Positions 35,149 to 46,520 of a stretch of 64,000 bases of DNA are shown in pieces; within the stretch, counting starts at the first letter, position 1, and each line of letters opens with the position of its first letter. The translations under genes were made by a program, and so were the position numbers. Below the pieces are notes generated by a model that saw only the letters and a program-made list of their open reading frames with translations, was not told where the DNA came from and searched no databases. Source of the DNA: Eunapius fragilis (Eukaryota; Porifera; Demospongiae; Spongillida; Spongillidae); NCBI GenBank assembly GCA_963681505.1, contig OY811979.1, positions 6,705,332-6,769,331 on the forward strand. The letters are read 5' to 3'.

Positions 35149-35771
35149 GATCCCTCACACACCTAACCCAGCGTAAGTGGTCAGACTATCGTGGCACAAT
35201 ACATGTGTTCTAAAAAAACACTAAGCAAACATTACCTGTACTTCATTGTGACCGCTAACTTTTAATAACATTTTGCGGTTTGTATGGAAATAAAAATAAA
35301 ACAAGATCAGGCTACATGCTGCAAATAGGTAGGGTAACAAGACATGCTTAGAATACAAAAACAAGCTACACACTGCATGACTATTGTAACAAGGTTGGGT
35401 AGCAACACATGCTAACAAGGCAAACACTCTGCAAGATGGCAAACTAAGAAGGCAAGCTGCACTGTTACAAGGCTGGGTCTGGGTACCAAGACAAGCTACT
35501 AGCTTGAAGTACGATCAGTGTGTACACCAGGACCACCACACACGACTTACAGCGAAGCGGTGGGGTTTCGTTGTACAGTTCTCTTATCGTGCCCTCCCCT
35601 AGTGGGCGGAAAAATATTACCACGTGTGCTACAATTAGAATAACATACGTTGTATGAAGGCTGTATGATCGTGATGGGTAACCCGGTGATGGTCGGTCAT
35701 CATCTTCGGTTCGTCTTTAGAGCCACTGCATGCTCGCCGTGCTGACTTTAAAAAATTACACATTTACATGT
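35149..35771. repeat. Direct repeat, copy 2 (~623 bases)
   Basis: Same orientation as 33654-34193. Both copies end at CACATTTACATGT, after which the flanks differ completely. The middle carries additional tandem short repeats. Confidence 0.88.
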
Positions 35772-36117
35772 CCGCTGAGAGAAAACATATCCCGATAGCT
35801 ATATACATTGTGTTAAACACCCCCGCGTATGGTGTTACCAATAAGAACACCATTTACAGAAAGATACGCTAACCTGTTGCGCCATGTTCTAGTGTCACGT
35901 GTGGGCGGTTAATAGTCTCGTACCCAGGCCTTATGTGGGGAAAAGACTTTCTAACCAACTAGACATACTTGAACACAATCACATCCCGCCTCTCTATAAT
36001 AATTTACAAATAGTTTAATAAATCAAAATGCAAAAGGAATACATGTATATTTAGCACAAGTCAATGGTTCCATTGATTTTGCCTTATAGGTACACACAAA
36101 CACCGGGTGGACCTTTC

Positions 36118-37095
36118 AGAACAGGACAGGCGCTCCCTGCTTAGATGGTGGTGTTGATGTGGTTCCATTCCCAGTACAGGTACACAATGCAGAGAGGGAT
36201 TGGTCAAACAAGTCTGCTTCAGTCCAAATTGAAACAGCACCAGGTTGTTCTATCAAGCAATGATCGAATGAATTGTTATTAAGGCAATATACACAGAAAT
36301 AATACTCACACATTACCATAACAATTTATAACATAGCCAGAACATACTGATGTGATAGTGATGGTGGCATAGTCCGCCATTTTTGACTGTGCAGATGTGA
36401 TAGTGATGGTGGCATAGTCCGCCATTGTTGACTGTACAAGGATTGGAACCTGCACAAACAACAAAGAAACAACAGCACTAATTGTGCGGGAGGGGAAGGG
36501 GGGGCACGGATAAAAAAAGATGGGTGTGGCTAGGGGGGGAGTTAACCTGGCTTTCTGTCCCTGGATGGCGTTCATGTAGCCAATCCCACTGACAGTGGAG
36601 ATCTGGCCACCTCCTGTGGTCTTGCTCACCCGCTGTATGGTCTGGCTGGTCCAGTCGGTCCAATACAGGTACCCGCCATATAAGGCCAACCCATAGGGGT
36701 GGAGCAGGTTGGACACTAACACCATCCGATTGCTTGTGTGGATGCATTGAGAGGTGTTGTGAGGGGAGGAGGAAGAGGTGTGTGGGTGGGTAGATATTGG
36801 AGTGTGAACATGTGGAGTTCAATACAAAGAAAGGATTGGAGGGATGGAGGGAGGGAGAGAGGGAGGGAGGGAGGAAGAAAGGGAGGGAGGAAGGGGGAAG
36901 GGTGGGGAGGGAAAGAAGAGAAGGGTGAAAGACTCATGAGGTCGGATGTCTCTATTAGGTCTTGTATATCAGCCCAACAGTGTGTTGGTGTCGAAGTCAA
37001 TGGCCAGGGCATTGATGCATCAAGGGCTGCCCTGCCTATCAGGGGGACGGCCCCCCAGTCTGTCCAGAACATGTACGTGGTGTGGCATGTGACAT
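36118..37095 (-). CDS. LDL-receptor class B (YWTD) and EGF-like exons
   Basis: Minus-strand exons. About 36950-37095 reads FWTDWGAVPLIGRAALDAS, then continues in another frame (a local insertion/deletion) to YWTD-type WADIQDLIETSDL. Exon 36547-36732 reads SNLLHPYGLALYGGYLYWTD and ends at a gttaac donor. Exon 36317-36449 begins NPCTVNNGGLCHHHYHI, the EGF module that normally follows a YWTD propeller, and contains an in-frame tandem copy. A last piece is at about 36118-36250. YWTD propellers bind ligands in LRP/LDLR-type endocytic receptors. The full gene is not resolved. Confidence 0.7.
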
Positions 37096-37587
37096 ACATA
37101 CAATGTAAGCAAGAGACACACACACATGCAACACAACAATGAAGTTAACATACATCCTTTAACATCATCCTTTTCTACTATACACACGTTTAAAAAAATG
37201 TCCACAGTACACATAATGTACATGTATTATATTGGACTAGGAAAAAATATATATGTAATGACATCACACTAAACAAAGTTTTGGTTCTAGGCATAATTAG
37301 GCATACATGTATATGTACATGTATGCCTAACTTTCATGTTGGCATGGTAACACATTTTGAGTCTTCCCTTACATCACTGGTCCATAGTTGAACATCCGAT
37401 ATGCGGGCCACTTACAAAGTTACATGCAATAGCAGCAGTGCCCCAACCCTCCATTCCCACTTCGACCCCACCCTCCCCACAGGTCAAGAGGTCATGATAA
37501 GATGATGTAATGCTCCAAGCCAATATATGAAGTTAGGTATGTTTGGTAACTAGACCACTAACTTCTAGAGTAGTATGTGGTACTCAC

Positions 37588-37900
37588 CATATATGGTAGT
37601 GCTGTTCTCAGGACCCACAGCTCCATCTCCATTTACGGAAGCCACAAAGATGGTGTAGTTGGTAGCAAAGACAGAGATTTGTTGGGCATATAGACATGGT
37701 GATGTGGTACAGGTAGTGGAGCCTTGACCAACAAAGGCACCATAACTAACAACCCTCACTGTGTACATGGTCACACTACCCCCTGGTGATGGAGAAATAA
37801 CACGTAACCATTAATAACCAGCAATAACTCTTCTTACCACAGCTATCCAGGATATCATAAGATGGTGGGCAGTGTTGTTGGGGGTAAACACTGATACCAT
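37588..37900 (-). CDS. Fibronectin type III domain split over two exons
   Basis: Exon 37838-37900 (minus; acceptor tgtacag, donor gtaaga) reads VSVFTPNNTAHHLMISWIAV, with the FN3 B-strand Trp. Exon 37588-37782 (acceptor atcaccag, donor gtgagt) continues GSVTMYTVRVVSYG and ends ASVNGDGAVGPENSTTIYG, the F-G strands of the fold. The intron is about 55 bases. It lies upstream of the YWTD exons on the same strand and may belong to the same receptor. Confidence 0.7.
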
Positions 37901-37904
37901 CTGT

Positions 37905-38560
37905 ACACCCATGGGAGGGAGGACCACTATGGAGAGATAGGTACATGTAGCTAAGGACACTAAGTACACCCATAGGAGGGAGGACCACTGTGGAGAGATA
38001 GGTACATGTAGCTAAGGACACTAAGTACACCCATGGGAGGGAGGACCACTGTGGAGAGATAGGTACATGTAGCTAAGGACACTAAGTACACCCATAGGAG
38101 GGAGGACCACTGTGGAGAGATAGGTACATGTAGCTAAGGACACTAAGTACACCCATAGGAGGGAGGACCACTGTGGAGAGATAGGTACATGTAGCTAAGG
38201 ACACTAAGTACACCCATAGGAGGGAGGACCACTGTGGAGAGATAGGTACATGTAGCTAAGGACACTAAGTACACCCATAGGAGGGAGGACCACTGTGGAG
38301 AGATAGGTACATGTAGCTAAGGACACTAAGTACACCCATAGGAGGGAGGACCACTGTGGAGAGATAGGTACATGTAGCTAAGGACACTAAGTACACCCAT
38401 AGGAGGGAGGACCACTGTGGAGAGATAGGTACATGTAGCTAAGGACACTAAGTACACCCATAGGAGGGAGGACCACTGTGGAGAGATAGGTACATGTAGC
38501 TAAGGACACTAAGTACACCCATAGGAGGGAGGACCACTGTGGAGAGATAGGTACATGTGG
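37905..38560. repeat. 61-base minisatellite, ~10.7 copies, very homogeneous
   Basis: Unit GGACCACTGTGGAGAGATAG..CACCCATAGGAGGGA, period exactly 61. Copies differ at only one or two positions (catggg/catagg), and each contains GTACATGTAGC. It lies in the presumed intron upstream of the FN3 exons, and its left edge provides the acceptor side of exon 37838-37900. Confidence 0.97.
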
Positions 38561-38660
38561 TGGGGTGGATGGTGTGTGGGTGGTGGGGTGGGTGGTGGGG
38601 TGGGGGTGGGCGGGAGGGTGGGCGGGAGGGTGGTGGGGGTGGGGGTGGTGGACACTGTGC
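38561..38660. repeat. G-rich GGTGGGG/GGGCGGGA tract
   Basis: One hundred bases dominated by GGG runs separated by 1-4 bases on the plus strand, immediately after the 61-base array. Repeated GGG runs could form G-quadruplexes (inference). Confidence 0.9.
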
Positions 38661-38865
38661 AAGGCTGAGACTATCTGAACTATATGGCTAGTAAAGCCAC
38701 ACCCCTGTGACTACCTTCTGACAATGTGTATGCAATATAAAGTAATGTTCAGTCTGCACATGGAAAACCAATTTGGTGCTGATACCTACAGTCCACATGG
38801 ATATGTAGTGAACTGTTAGCACTTTGGTTAACATGGATTGTTCAGCACTTACATGTTCTATTAGA

Positions 38866-39153
38866 GGTTGACTTCACATTGCCAGCCAACAAACCACATG
38901 TGTTGTGGCCACCACTGAGACAGTGTAGAGTGTGTCAATGATCAGTCCAGTGAAGTTGTTCTGTAGTGCTCCATTGGTATACGTGCTCTGCGGAGCGAGA
39001 GGGTCCGCTATGCTTCTCCCGCCGAACGTGAGAGGGTCATCTAACTGAATGGAGATGGAGGAAGGAATTACATCACGTGCACCACGCTGATGAAGACAGC
39101 TCACTGGAAAGACAGTGGAGGCCAGAGCCTTCAGGACGGCATGCGGGTCTCGC
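38866..39153 (-). CDS. Candidate extracellular-domain exon, unrecognised
   Basis: On the minus strand, after a tttgttttgcag acceptor, the frame reads RDPHAVLKALASTVFPVSC, then IQLDDPLTFGGRSIADPLAP, and ends FTGLIIDTLYTVSVVATT. The last part has the strand pattern of an FN3 or Ig-like domain end. It lies upstream of the FN3 and YWTD exons on the same strand, so it may be an earlier exon of that receptor. Confidence 0.4.
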
Positions 39154-39659
39154 CTGCAAAACAAAAAACGAGCGCCACATGCCCGCATCAGTGACTGAAT
39201 TGCGAGCAGTTTAATAACCTTTTCGGTATACTCAGCTCCTCGAATAATGATTTTAGGAGTCACGTTTATTTAAATTTCCTCCCGAGTACCTGGGGCAGTA
39301 TTAGGGCACTCCAACTTGCCGAAGGTCGTCACGCGCCTTCCAACTAAAACCCAGCAGTGGAGAAGCAGAGGCTTCCTCAGAACCGCTGTGGCACAAAGCA
39401 AGGTTGTACTGGCCATAGAACTAATATGGGACCCCGCCGGGCGTTTCTTGAAACCAGTAAGGATGGAAGATGTCGCTCCCTATCTGTGGGAGTCCTCCGC
39501 GAACAACGTGAGGCGGTGGCGGAAGCAGCCCAGCTGAGGTAGGTCCGGAGAACGTGGTCAGTGACCACGGGGCGCTTGGATTCGAAGTCTCAGCAGCGCA
39601 CGTCGCGGGCGCCAATGGGGCTTCGTCAGCTGTTAGTGTATAGGGCTGTAGTCGACTGT

Positions 39660-39810
39660 AATCCAATATAGCCATGAGAGGAAACCTTGGTAGGGGGACT
39701 TGGGGGTTAGCCATGAGAGGATACCAAGGTAGGGGGACTTGTGGTTAGCCATGAGAGGATACCTAAGTAGAGGGACTTGGGGGTTAGCCATGAGAGGATA
39801 CCTAGGAGGT
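39660..39810. repeat. ~40-base minisatellite (AGCCATGAGAGGATACC units)
   Basis: Three to four copies of a unit containing AGCCATGAGAGGATACCAAG and TAGGGGGACTTGGGGGTT, running into the next array. Confidence 0.9.
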
Positions 39811-40530
39811 GGTGTACCAGTGAGGAGAAAGAGGGGGTGGTGTACCAGTGAGGAGAGGGAGGGGTGGTGTACCAGTGATGAGAGGGAGGGGATGGTGTAC
39901 CAGTGATGAGAGGGAGGGGATGGTGTACTAGTGAGGAGAGGAAGGGGATGGTGTACCAGTGATGAGAGGGAAAGGGTGGTGTACCAGTGAGGAGAGGGTG
40001 GTGTACCAGTGAGGAGAGGGAGGGGGTGTGGTATCAGTGAGGAGAGGGAGGGGATGGTGTACCAGTGAGGAGAGGGAGAGGTGGTGTTCCAGTGAGGAGA
40101 GGGAGGGGATGGTGTACCAGTGAGGAGAGGGAGGGGTGGTGTACCAGTGAGGAGAGGGAGGGGATGGTGTACCAGTGAGGAGAGGGAGGGGTGGTGTACC
40201 AGTGAGGAGAGGGAGGGGGTGGGGTACCAGTGAGGAGGGGAGGAGGTGGTGTACCAGTGAGGAGAAAGAGGGGGTGGTGTACCAGTGAGGAGAGGGAGGG
40301 GATGGTGTACCAGTGAGGAGAGGGAGGGGGTGGGGTACCAGTGAGGAGAGGGAGGGGATGGTGTACCAGTGAGGAGAGGGAGGGGGTGGTGTACCAGTGA
40401 GGAGAGGGAGGGTGAGGTGTACCAGTGAGGGAGGGAGGGGGTGGTGTGCCAGTGAGGAGAGGGAGGGGGTGGTGTACCAGTAAGGAGAGGGAGGGGTGGC
40501 GGGGTGGTGTACCAGTGAGGAGAGTCTATA
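39811..40530. repeat. ~29-base minisatellite (GGTGTACCAGTGAGGAGAGG units)
   Basis: About 25 variable copies of a G-rich unit of about 27-30 bases with length changes in the G runs. No coding capacity. Confidence 0.95.
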
Positions 40531-40839
40531 TTCAGTCTATATCTAATAGGTTTCTATTCATCAATTTATAGGCTTGCCCTGATACAGAAATTTTTGGGGG
40601 CTAATTGTACAGTCCATGTATACATATATGCCACTTTCCGTGAAAGTGAAGAGCGATTTACATGCAGGCCTACATGTCGATATTAATATATGGTTAACCG
40701 TAATCTATTTGAAACACTCTCTCTTTTTATATGAATGCTGCATGAATAATTAAACGTAGGCCTGCCAACCTCTTTAAACCTATTGCTGTATAGGATGGAT
40801 GGCATACATGTACAGTGCTCTGTTCATCCTCCTCCCCTC

Positions 40840-40842
<3 letters not shown>

Positions 40843-40894
<52 letters not shown>
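40843..40894. repeat. (CA)n microsatellite
   Basis: About 50 bases of pure CA. Confidence 0.97.
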
Positions 40895-40897
<3 letters not shown>

Positions 40898-41532
40898 TAC
40901 TCCCAGCTCTATTGATGCCCTTATGTGGCGGTTGACCTGTGTACACTGTGATTGAAATAAGCAGTGCCTGGTTAGCTGGTGTGTGTGTGTGTGTATGTAA
41001 GTGCACATGGCAACATTGCAATACACTAAATTTAGCTAATTCCCACCTAGATTCTAGCCTGGAGTATCCCTTGGGAAAGCCTCCCCTCCATTTTACTAAT
41101 TCCCTCACTTTCAGTCATACCCAATCCAACACACTGTCCCCAAAATATTGTCACCTGGTATGGTTCTGGGTCACACATGTATATATAAAGGATGGTAGGG
41201 GTGGGCTGCAATCACTCAGTTTACAGCTAAATGACAGCTGCATAGCTTACCACTTGTGCATTGGCTGTACTTATACATGCATTGCTACAGGTGTTATTGT
41301 TTATGCATCAATGGCAGGCAGCACCCTTTGGGATTTACCCTAACCTAACTACCTTACCTTGACCATGTGGGCTAACCAATGCAAATGGTAACCTTGGTTC
41401 CAGTCACACTCAGGGTAGGGGGACAGCACACCCACTGTCGCCTGACCCCTTTTTGGGCAAACAACCAACTATGCCAAGCACATACCGATTGCAAGCTAAG
41501 CATGAGGGAGCATTCTGATGATGTTTAGTAAT

Positions 41533-41910
41533 AACCAGTGGGTGTGTGCCATAGGTCACCTACCAGGGGTATATGCCAAAGGTCACCTACCAGGGGTGTG
41601 TGCCATAGGTCACCTACCAGGGGTATATGCCAAAGGTCACCTACCAGGGGTGTGTGCCATAGGTCACCTACCAGGGGTATATGCCAAAGGTCACCTACCA
41701 GGGGTGTGTGCCATAGGTCACCTACCAGGGGTATATGCCAAAGGTCACCTACCAGGGGTGTGTGCCATAGGTCACCTACCAGGGTGTGTGTGCCAAAGGT
41801 CACCTACCAGAGGTGTATGCCATAGGTCACCTATCTGGTAGGGGTATATGCCAAAGGTCACCTACCAGGGGTGTATGCCATAGGTCACCTATCTGGTAGG
41901 GGTATATGTG
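41533..41910. repeat. 27-base minisatellite arranged as alternating 54-base dimers
   Basis: Units alternate between GTGTGTGCCATAGGTCACC and GTATATGCCAAAGGTCACC, each followed by TACCAGGG, for about 13 units; the last units are irregular. Because 27 is divisible by three and the unit lacks stops, long frames of 92-107 codons appear on both strands and should not be read as genes. Confidence 0.95.
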
Positions 41911-42783
41911 GGGGCATGGTAATTAGAATGCTAGTTTCAAAATCCTAGATTGTTAACTCCATCCTGATATTCCAGTTCAAGAGCATTGCCATGTAACTGG
42001 TGCATGTGTACATAACTTGGTGTGTTTTGTGCACACTGTGGTCACTTTGCCCTGCCTATGGACCCTCCTCCATTATCAGATTTCACCTATGTGGTTAGTT
42101 TTGATACTGAGAATTCAGTGCTACACAGAGGCCATCACAGAACAGTTTATGAAGCTTAAGACATGACATATCAATTGATCATTTGTGTTTATGAATGACC
42201 CCCACAGCATATGGTTCTGTCGCATGGGGAGAGGGATGTGGTGGGCGGGGCTTGAGACAAGTATGAGATGAGAAGTGTAGCCACAATGGATCCTGTACAT
42301 CCCAAAGCTTTGGGTAATAGTTAGGTCTGAAGGTGGAGGAGCCAACAGCAGTTGCAAGTTGGACCAAATGCCCTCGCACCACTCTTCCCAATACTGTGCT
42401 CCTTCCTTATAGAGGGTTCTCACCGTGACGTCACAGTCGCCACCTTGACAGAGCGTACAATACATACAAAACGGTAGACATCTTGAAAGAGAACTATGGC
42501 AATGCGCGGGTTACCATGATCAAATATACCATTTCTGAGAACCCTATATTAACAGCAGCGACTTTTTAAAGCCACGGGCATTTATTTATAACCAAGAAGC
42601 CATAGTACATCACCTTACATCTTATATAGCAACTTTAAGTGTGTCATTGAATTGGCTGCTTGGTAAGATTTTTTTTATTATTACTGGAAGTGTAGGAGGC
42701 GTATTGTTTATAACGGGTTAAAATAACCATTCCACTTTAAATTGTATAAGTAGAACAGAAATTCTATTCTAATTATTTCTATT
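41911..42783. other. Upstream region of the Ig receptor gene, no gene seen
   Basis: AT-rich sequence without convincing exons. It presumably holds the promoter of the plus-strand gene starting at 42784, but no clear TATA box or initiator can be singled out. Confidence 0.4.
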
Positions 42784-45649
42784 ATGGCTGCATTTTTAGG
42801 TGGTAAGTTGTGGCACTTAATCAATAAGCGTTCAGTGACCTGTACTAAAGCTTTCGCTTACTGCGTGTTTAAACGTATTAGCAACGGAACACGTGGCAAC
42901 GGGAATTAGGCATATATCCGCGCATTTATAAATCGATGTGGGATTTCAAGAAATTAACGACTGGTTGGTTGCCAGACCGTCGCGAAGGTCAGATAGCCTA
43001 CACGCATATGGTGGTGCGGTTTATTATAATTGAGTGTTGAAATATTACAGCATTGCGCTAGCCATATTACTGTTTGATTCTGCAGTGATACTTTTCCATG
43101 TGGCGGCTGCTGCGAGCTTCCTGCATCAGCCACAGGACTGTGTGGTTAAAAATAGCCTGTGGCTTGCGTGTACTACCCAAGGCTTACCCTCCCCGACCAC
43201 CATAACGTGGTATAGGGGGAAGCCCCCTGTTCCAGTTCTTGGACCTGGAGTCCATGTGGTCAACGGCTCACTGGTCATACCCGCTGTGGTGGAGGGAGTG
43301 GATGCTTCCAGAGGGGGCATCCCCTACCACTGCAGAGCTACCAGTGCTCAGTATGGAACCATCCGTAGCAGAACAGCCAATGTCTACTATGCATGTGAGT
43401 TGGCTACACATGATATGAGTTCACATGTTTAGACCAGTTCTATATTTTCAGTTTCAGAGGGAGGCGACATCACATACAGTGTAAAGAACGCATCCAATCC
43501 ACTTCATCAGGACAGTGTGGCCCTTCACTGTAATGTCTCATGGTCCAACCCTCCACCTTCAATCATCTGGGTGGATGGCCTCAACCAAACTGTGCCCTCT
43601 AACGGGACAAAGTTCCTATACCTGGAGGGAGGACGATACCTTGCTATCATTAGGGTTGACTCGCTGACTGCAAAGAGAGTATTTCACTGTAGAGTAACCA
43701 ATGCCTTTGGAGGGTTATCAATCGACAGTCCAACAAGATATCGGTTTAACATAACTGGTGAGTCCCCTCTCTTCCCCAGAACACAAGGTGAGGTTCCTCC
43801 CCCCCCCCCCCCCCCCCCCCCCTTCCCCTCCTTCAGCTTCTCCAAGGACTGGACTGACTATCTACAAACCACTTCAAGATGTCACTGCTTATGAAGGAGA
43901 TACGAATATCCAGTTCTCAATCGTGGCTGCTGATGTTGGATCAATATATTTCACCTGTTGGTTTAATTCTGATGGATCATATCTTTCACTGCAGTCCGGA
44001 GTTATTGGACTTGTAGATGGTCCAGTGTCATTAGTGGACAGTGGAACAGTGGTGACATGCGGGGTCGGTGGTAGTGTCTACACAGCCACACTAACTGTCC
44101 TAGGTGGGTGATGAATTAGCTGTATTGCTAACCTTCCTTGTTCCTCTGACCAGCAAGGACCAACCTGGTGATGACCTCAAGTCCTGGTGACAGTTTGGAC
44201 AACTCAGTGGGTACCAATGTCTCCTTCACCTGTGAAGCTACTGCAATGGGCGTGGTGACTATGTGGTACAGGAATGGAGAGGAGGTGTCCCCTGGTCCAC
44301 GTGTGGAGATCAGAGGGTCCAACATGACCATATATGGTCTGTTGCAGGGGGACTCAGGCATGTACCAGTGTTCAGTGTCCAATGGAACCAGCTCAGTTTG
44401 GAGACAGTGGCGAGTGTTGGTATCATTGACAAGTGAGTTTGACATCCAGCAACATTTTAAGGGATGAAAATAAACACCTGTTTATGTATGGCCAATGCTT
44501 TTTTCACATTCAGGTCTGGTCATTATACCATTCAAGCAGTCGGTACTAGTAGTGTGTGAAGGTTGTCATAGTACCCTGATGGTACAAGTTATGTCATCCC
44601 CCCCCCCTACACATATTGAATGGTACATGGATGGCTCCATGGTGAAGCCCAGTGATCTATACTTCATCTCTAACATCTCTGTCTCTGATGCCTCAACTGT
44701 TCCCATCACCTACAATGCCTCTCTCACCATCTCCTCTGTTAACCTCACCACTCAAGGATTCTACTGGGCTTCCTTATATGGTCATGTGGGTGTGGTCAAC
44801 ACGTCCAAAATCTTTGTTACACATCCAGGTATAATATAAAATTGTTTTTGCACTCTTGAGTACAGTTCTAATCCTGTATATTTCCAGAACCAGCAGCTGT
44901 TCTTGGTATGACTGTTCCAGTGTGTTTGATGGCTGGGGGTGGTGTCCAGTTGGTGTGTGAGGTCTATGGATATCCCATTCCAACAGTCCACTTCTTCAAG
45001 AACTACTCCTCCCTCCCCCAAGATGACCACACCCACATCAACACCAACACTCTCACCATCACCGACATTGGACCACATGATGCAGGTGTTTACTCATGTT
45101 CTGCTGAGAACGGAGTTTCTGACTACTCTATTGGCCATGACCTGGTGTACTGCTGTACGTTAAATCATTTAATCCTGTTCTATGATACAGACCTCCCTCT
45201 GTTCAGCCTTCCCAGGTGTGGTGATCAAGGGACCAGCCAATCCTGTTCAGGTGGGTAGCCAGGTGGAGGTGGTGTGCAATGGAAGTGGAGCCCCGCCCCC
45301 TGAGGTCAAGTGGTTGAAGGATGGAGCCCCTCTGGGTAACAGCTCACTGTTGGTGCTGACCAACGTATGGTCTGGGGATGAGGGCAACTACACATGTGTT
45401 GTCAGTAACATCCTGGGCAACAACAGTGCTTCCTTCATGCTAGTGTTAGCACTGGAAGGTGAGTATTATATGATGGTAGTGAGAACATCATGGTATCTAT
45501 TCTATTTTTTACATATAGACAACACTGCATCAGATATTCCAGTACTAGTGGTGGTGGTGGTGGTGGTGGTGGTGGTGGTGGTAGTGGTCGTCGCCGTGGT
45601 CATGGTGATGGTGTGGTCATGCCTTAAAAAGGAACTTGTGGTAATATAA
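42784..45649 (+). CDS. Seven-Ig-domain type I membrane receptor
   Basis: Cell-surface receptor or adhesion protein. Exons: 42784-42802, 43086-43394, 43452-43757, 43837-44103, 44154-44432, 44514-44828, 44888-45154, 45216-45458, 45519-45649. The ATG in the 19-base first exon joins in phase to a hydrophobic signal peptide (VILFHVAAAAS). Exons 2-8 each encode one Ig-like domain with B-strand Cys, Trp and Y/F-x-C; the fifth domain (exon 6) has WA in place of the second Cys. All eight introns are phase 1, and most are 50-80 bases. Exon 9 gives a poly-Val transmembrane helix and a short basic tail (CLKKELVVI). The very short first exon is the least certain part. Orthology is not assigned. Confidence 0.8.
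45543..45615 (+). repeat. (GTG)n microsatellite inside the transmembrane exon
   Basis: A GTG repeat encodes the valine-rich helix of the Ig receptor in frame. Repeat-length changes of three bases would lengthen or shorten the helix without breaking the frame. Confidence 0.9.
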
Positions 45650-46425
45650 ACTTTTAATACTAATACTGTTGTATAACTGCTTGCAATAAAATACACGTAA
45701 CGTCATTTGCCGGGAGCAAAACCACAGGCTGTTTGCTACACCACAAAGTGAATTCAGAGGCAGGCGTGGTTCAGGGGTAAACGGATATTTTGTACGTACA
45801 GCAACCTTTTCCATCGCCTGTATCCGCCCGTCGGCTTCGATTGTGCATTTAACACGACGCTAACTTTTTTCAATCACATCCTTATACCCGAAACCAAACC
45901 TCCCCAAGCAGCACTCCGTAAAAAGGTTTGTTATACACTCATGCGTAAGCATACGTTATAAACAATGCATTGCGTATAACGTGTGTATAACAAACCTTTT
46001 TACACAAGTGAAGTTCCAAGTAGCGTATAATTTTTAAATACGAATACTTACTTTTAATAATGTATTGGCAACGTTCGTAATCCTCATTTAATAATTTTCT
46101 ACAACAATATGTAATATTGTATAGCTGGTCATCTCATTGGATAGTATTGGTAGTGATGGTATCGTTGGAACGTATGAAAACGCAATATTTTTGGCTGAGT
46201 CGATTACAATGTAGTGCTGGAGTCATCAGTTTAGGCCATCGAAGCATAGCAATTTTTCACTCACGTAGCTGTACAAGACATGCTTTCGAGATGTTAACAT
46301 CATTATTCATTGGTGAAGGGGCATTGGTGAGTAACCTTCAGACCCAAGGAGTTTGAAAATATTTTATTAATGCATAGTTGGCATAATGTGGGGATGTTAC
46401 GCAAATTTTCTGATCATGTTCACAG

Positions 46426-46520
46426 GTGACCAAAGCAGAAAGTCCCCCAACATCATCAAGTGTGTCGTCAAATCCATCATATCCATACATACATACATAC
46501 TCATACATACTCACACATAC
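46426..46520 (+). CDS. Possible extra cytoplasmic-tail exon of the Ig receptor
   Basis: After a gttcacag acceptor, the frame reads VTKAESPPTSSSVSSNPSYP, a Ser/Pro-rich tail-like peptide, then enters ACATAC/ACACAC simple repeat and stops. It would join in phase (0) if the GTG|gtaata donor at 45640 is used instead of reading on to the stop at 45647. An alternative tail or the true 3' end; weak evidence. Confidence 0.3.

Noticed and set aside
33654..35771. LTR pair of the gypsy fragment at 31592-33360
   Set aside because: Edges lack TG..CA, both copies lie downstream of the coding part, and no primer-binding site or polypurine tract was seen at the expected places.
36738..37142. 134-codon plus-strand frame, Gly/Arg/Glu-rich
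   Set aside because: Antisense to the YWTD exons and extended by a GGGA-rich simple repeat; the minus-strand motifs are convincing.
41518..41841. Repetitive 107- and 95-codon frames (CHRSPTRG-type repeats)
   Set aside because: Product of a 27-base satellite whose length is a multiple of three; open on both strands and in several frames.
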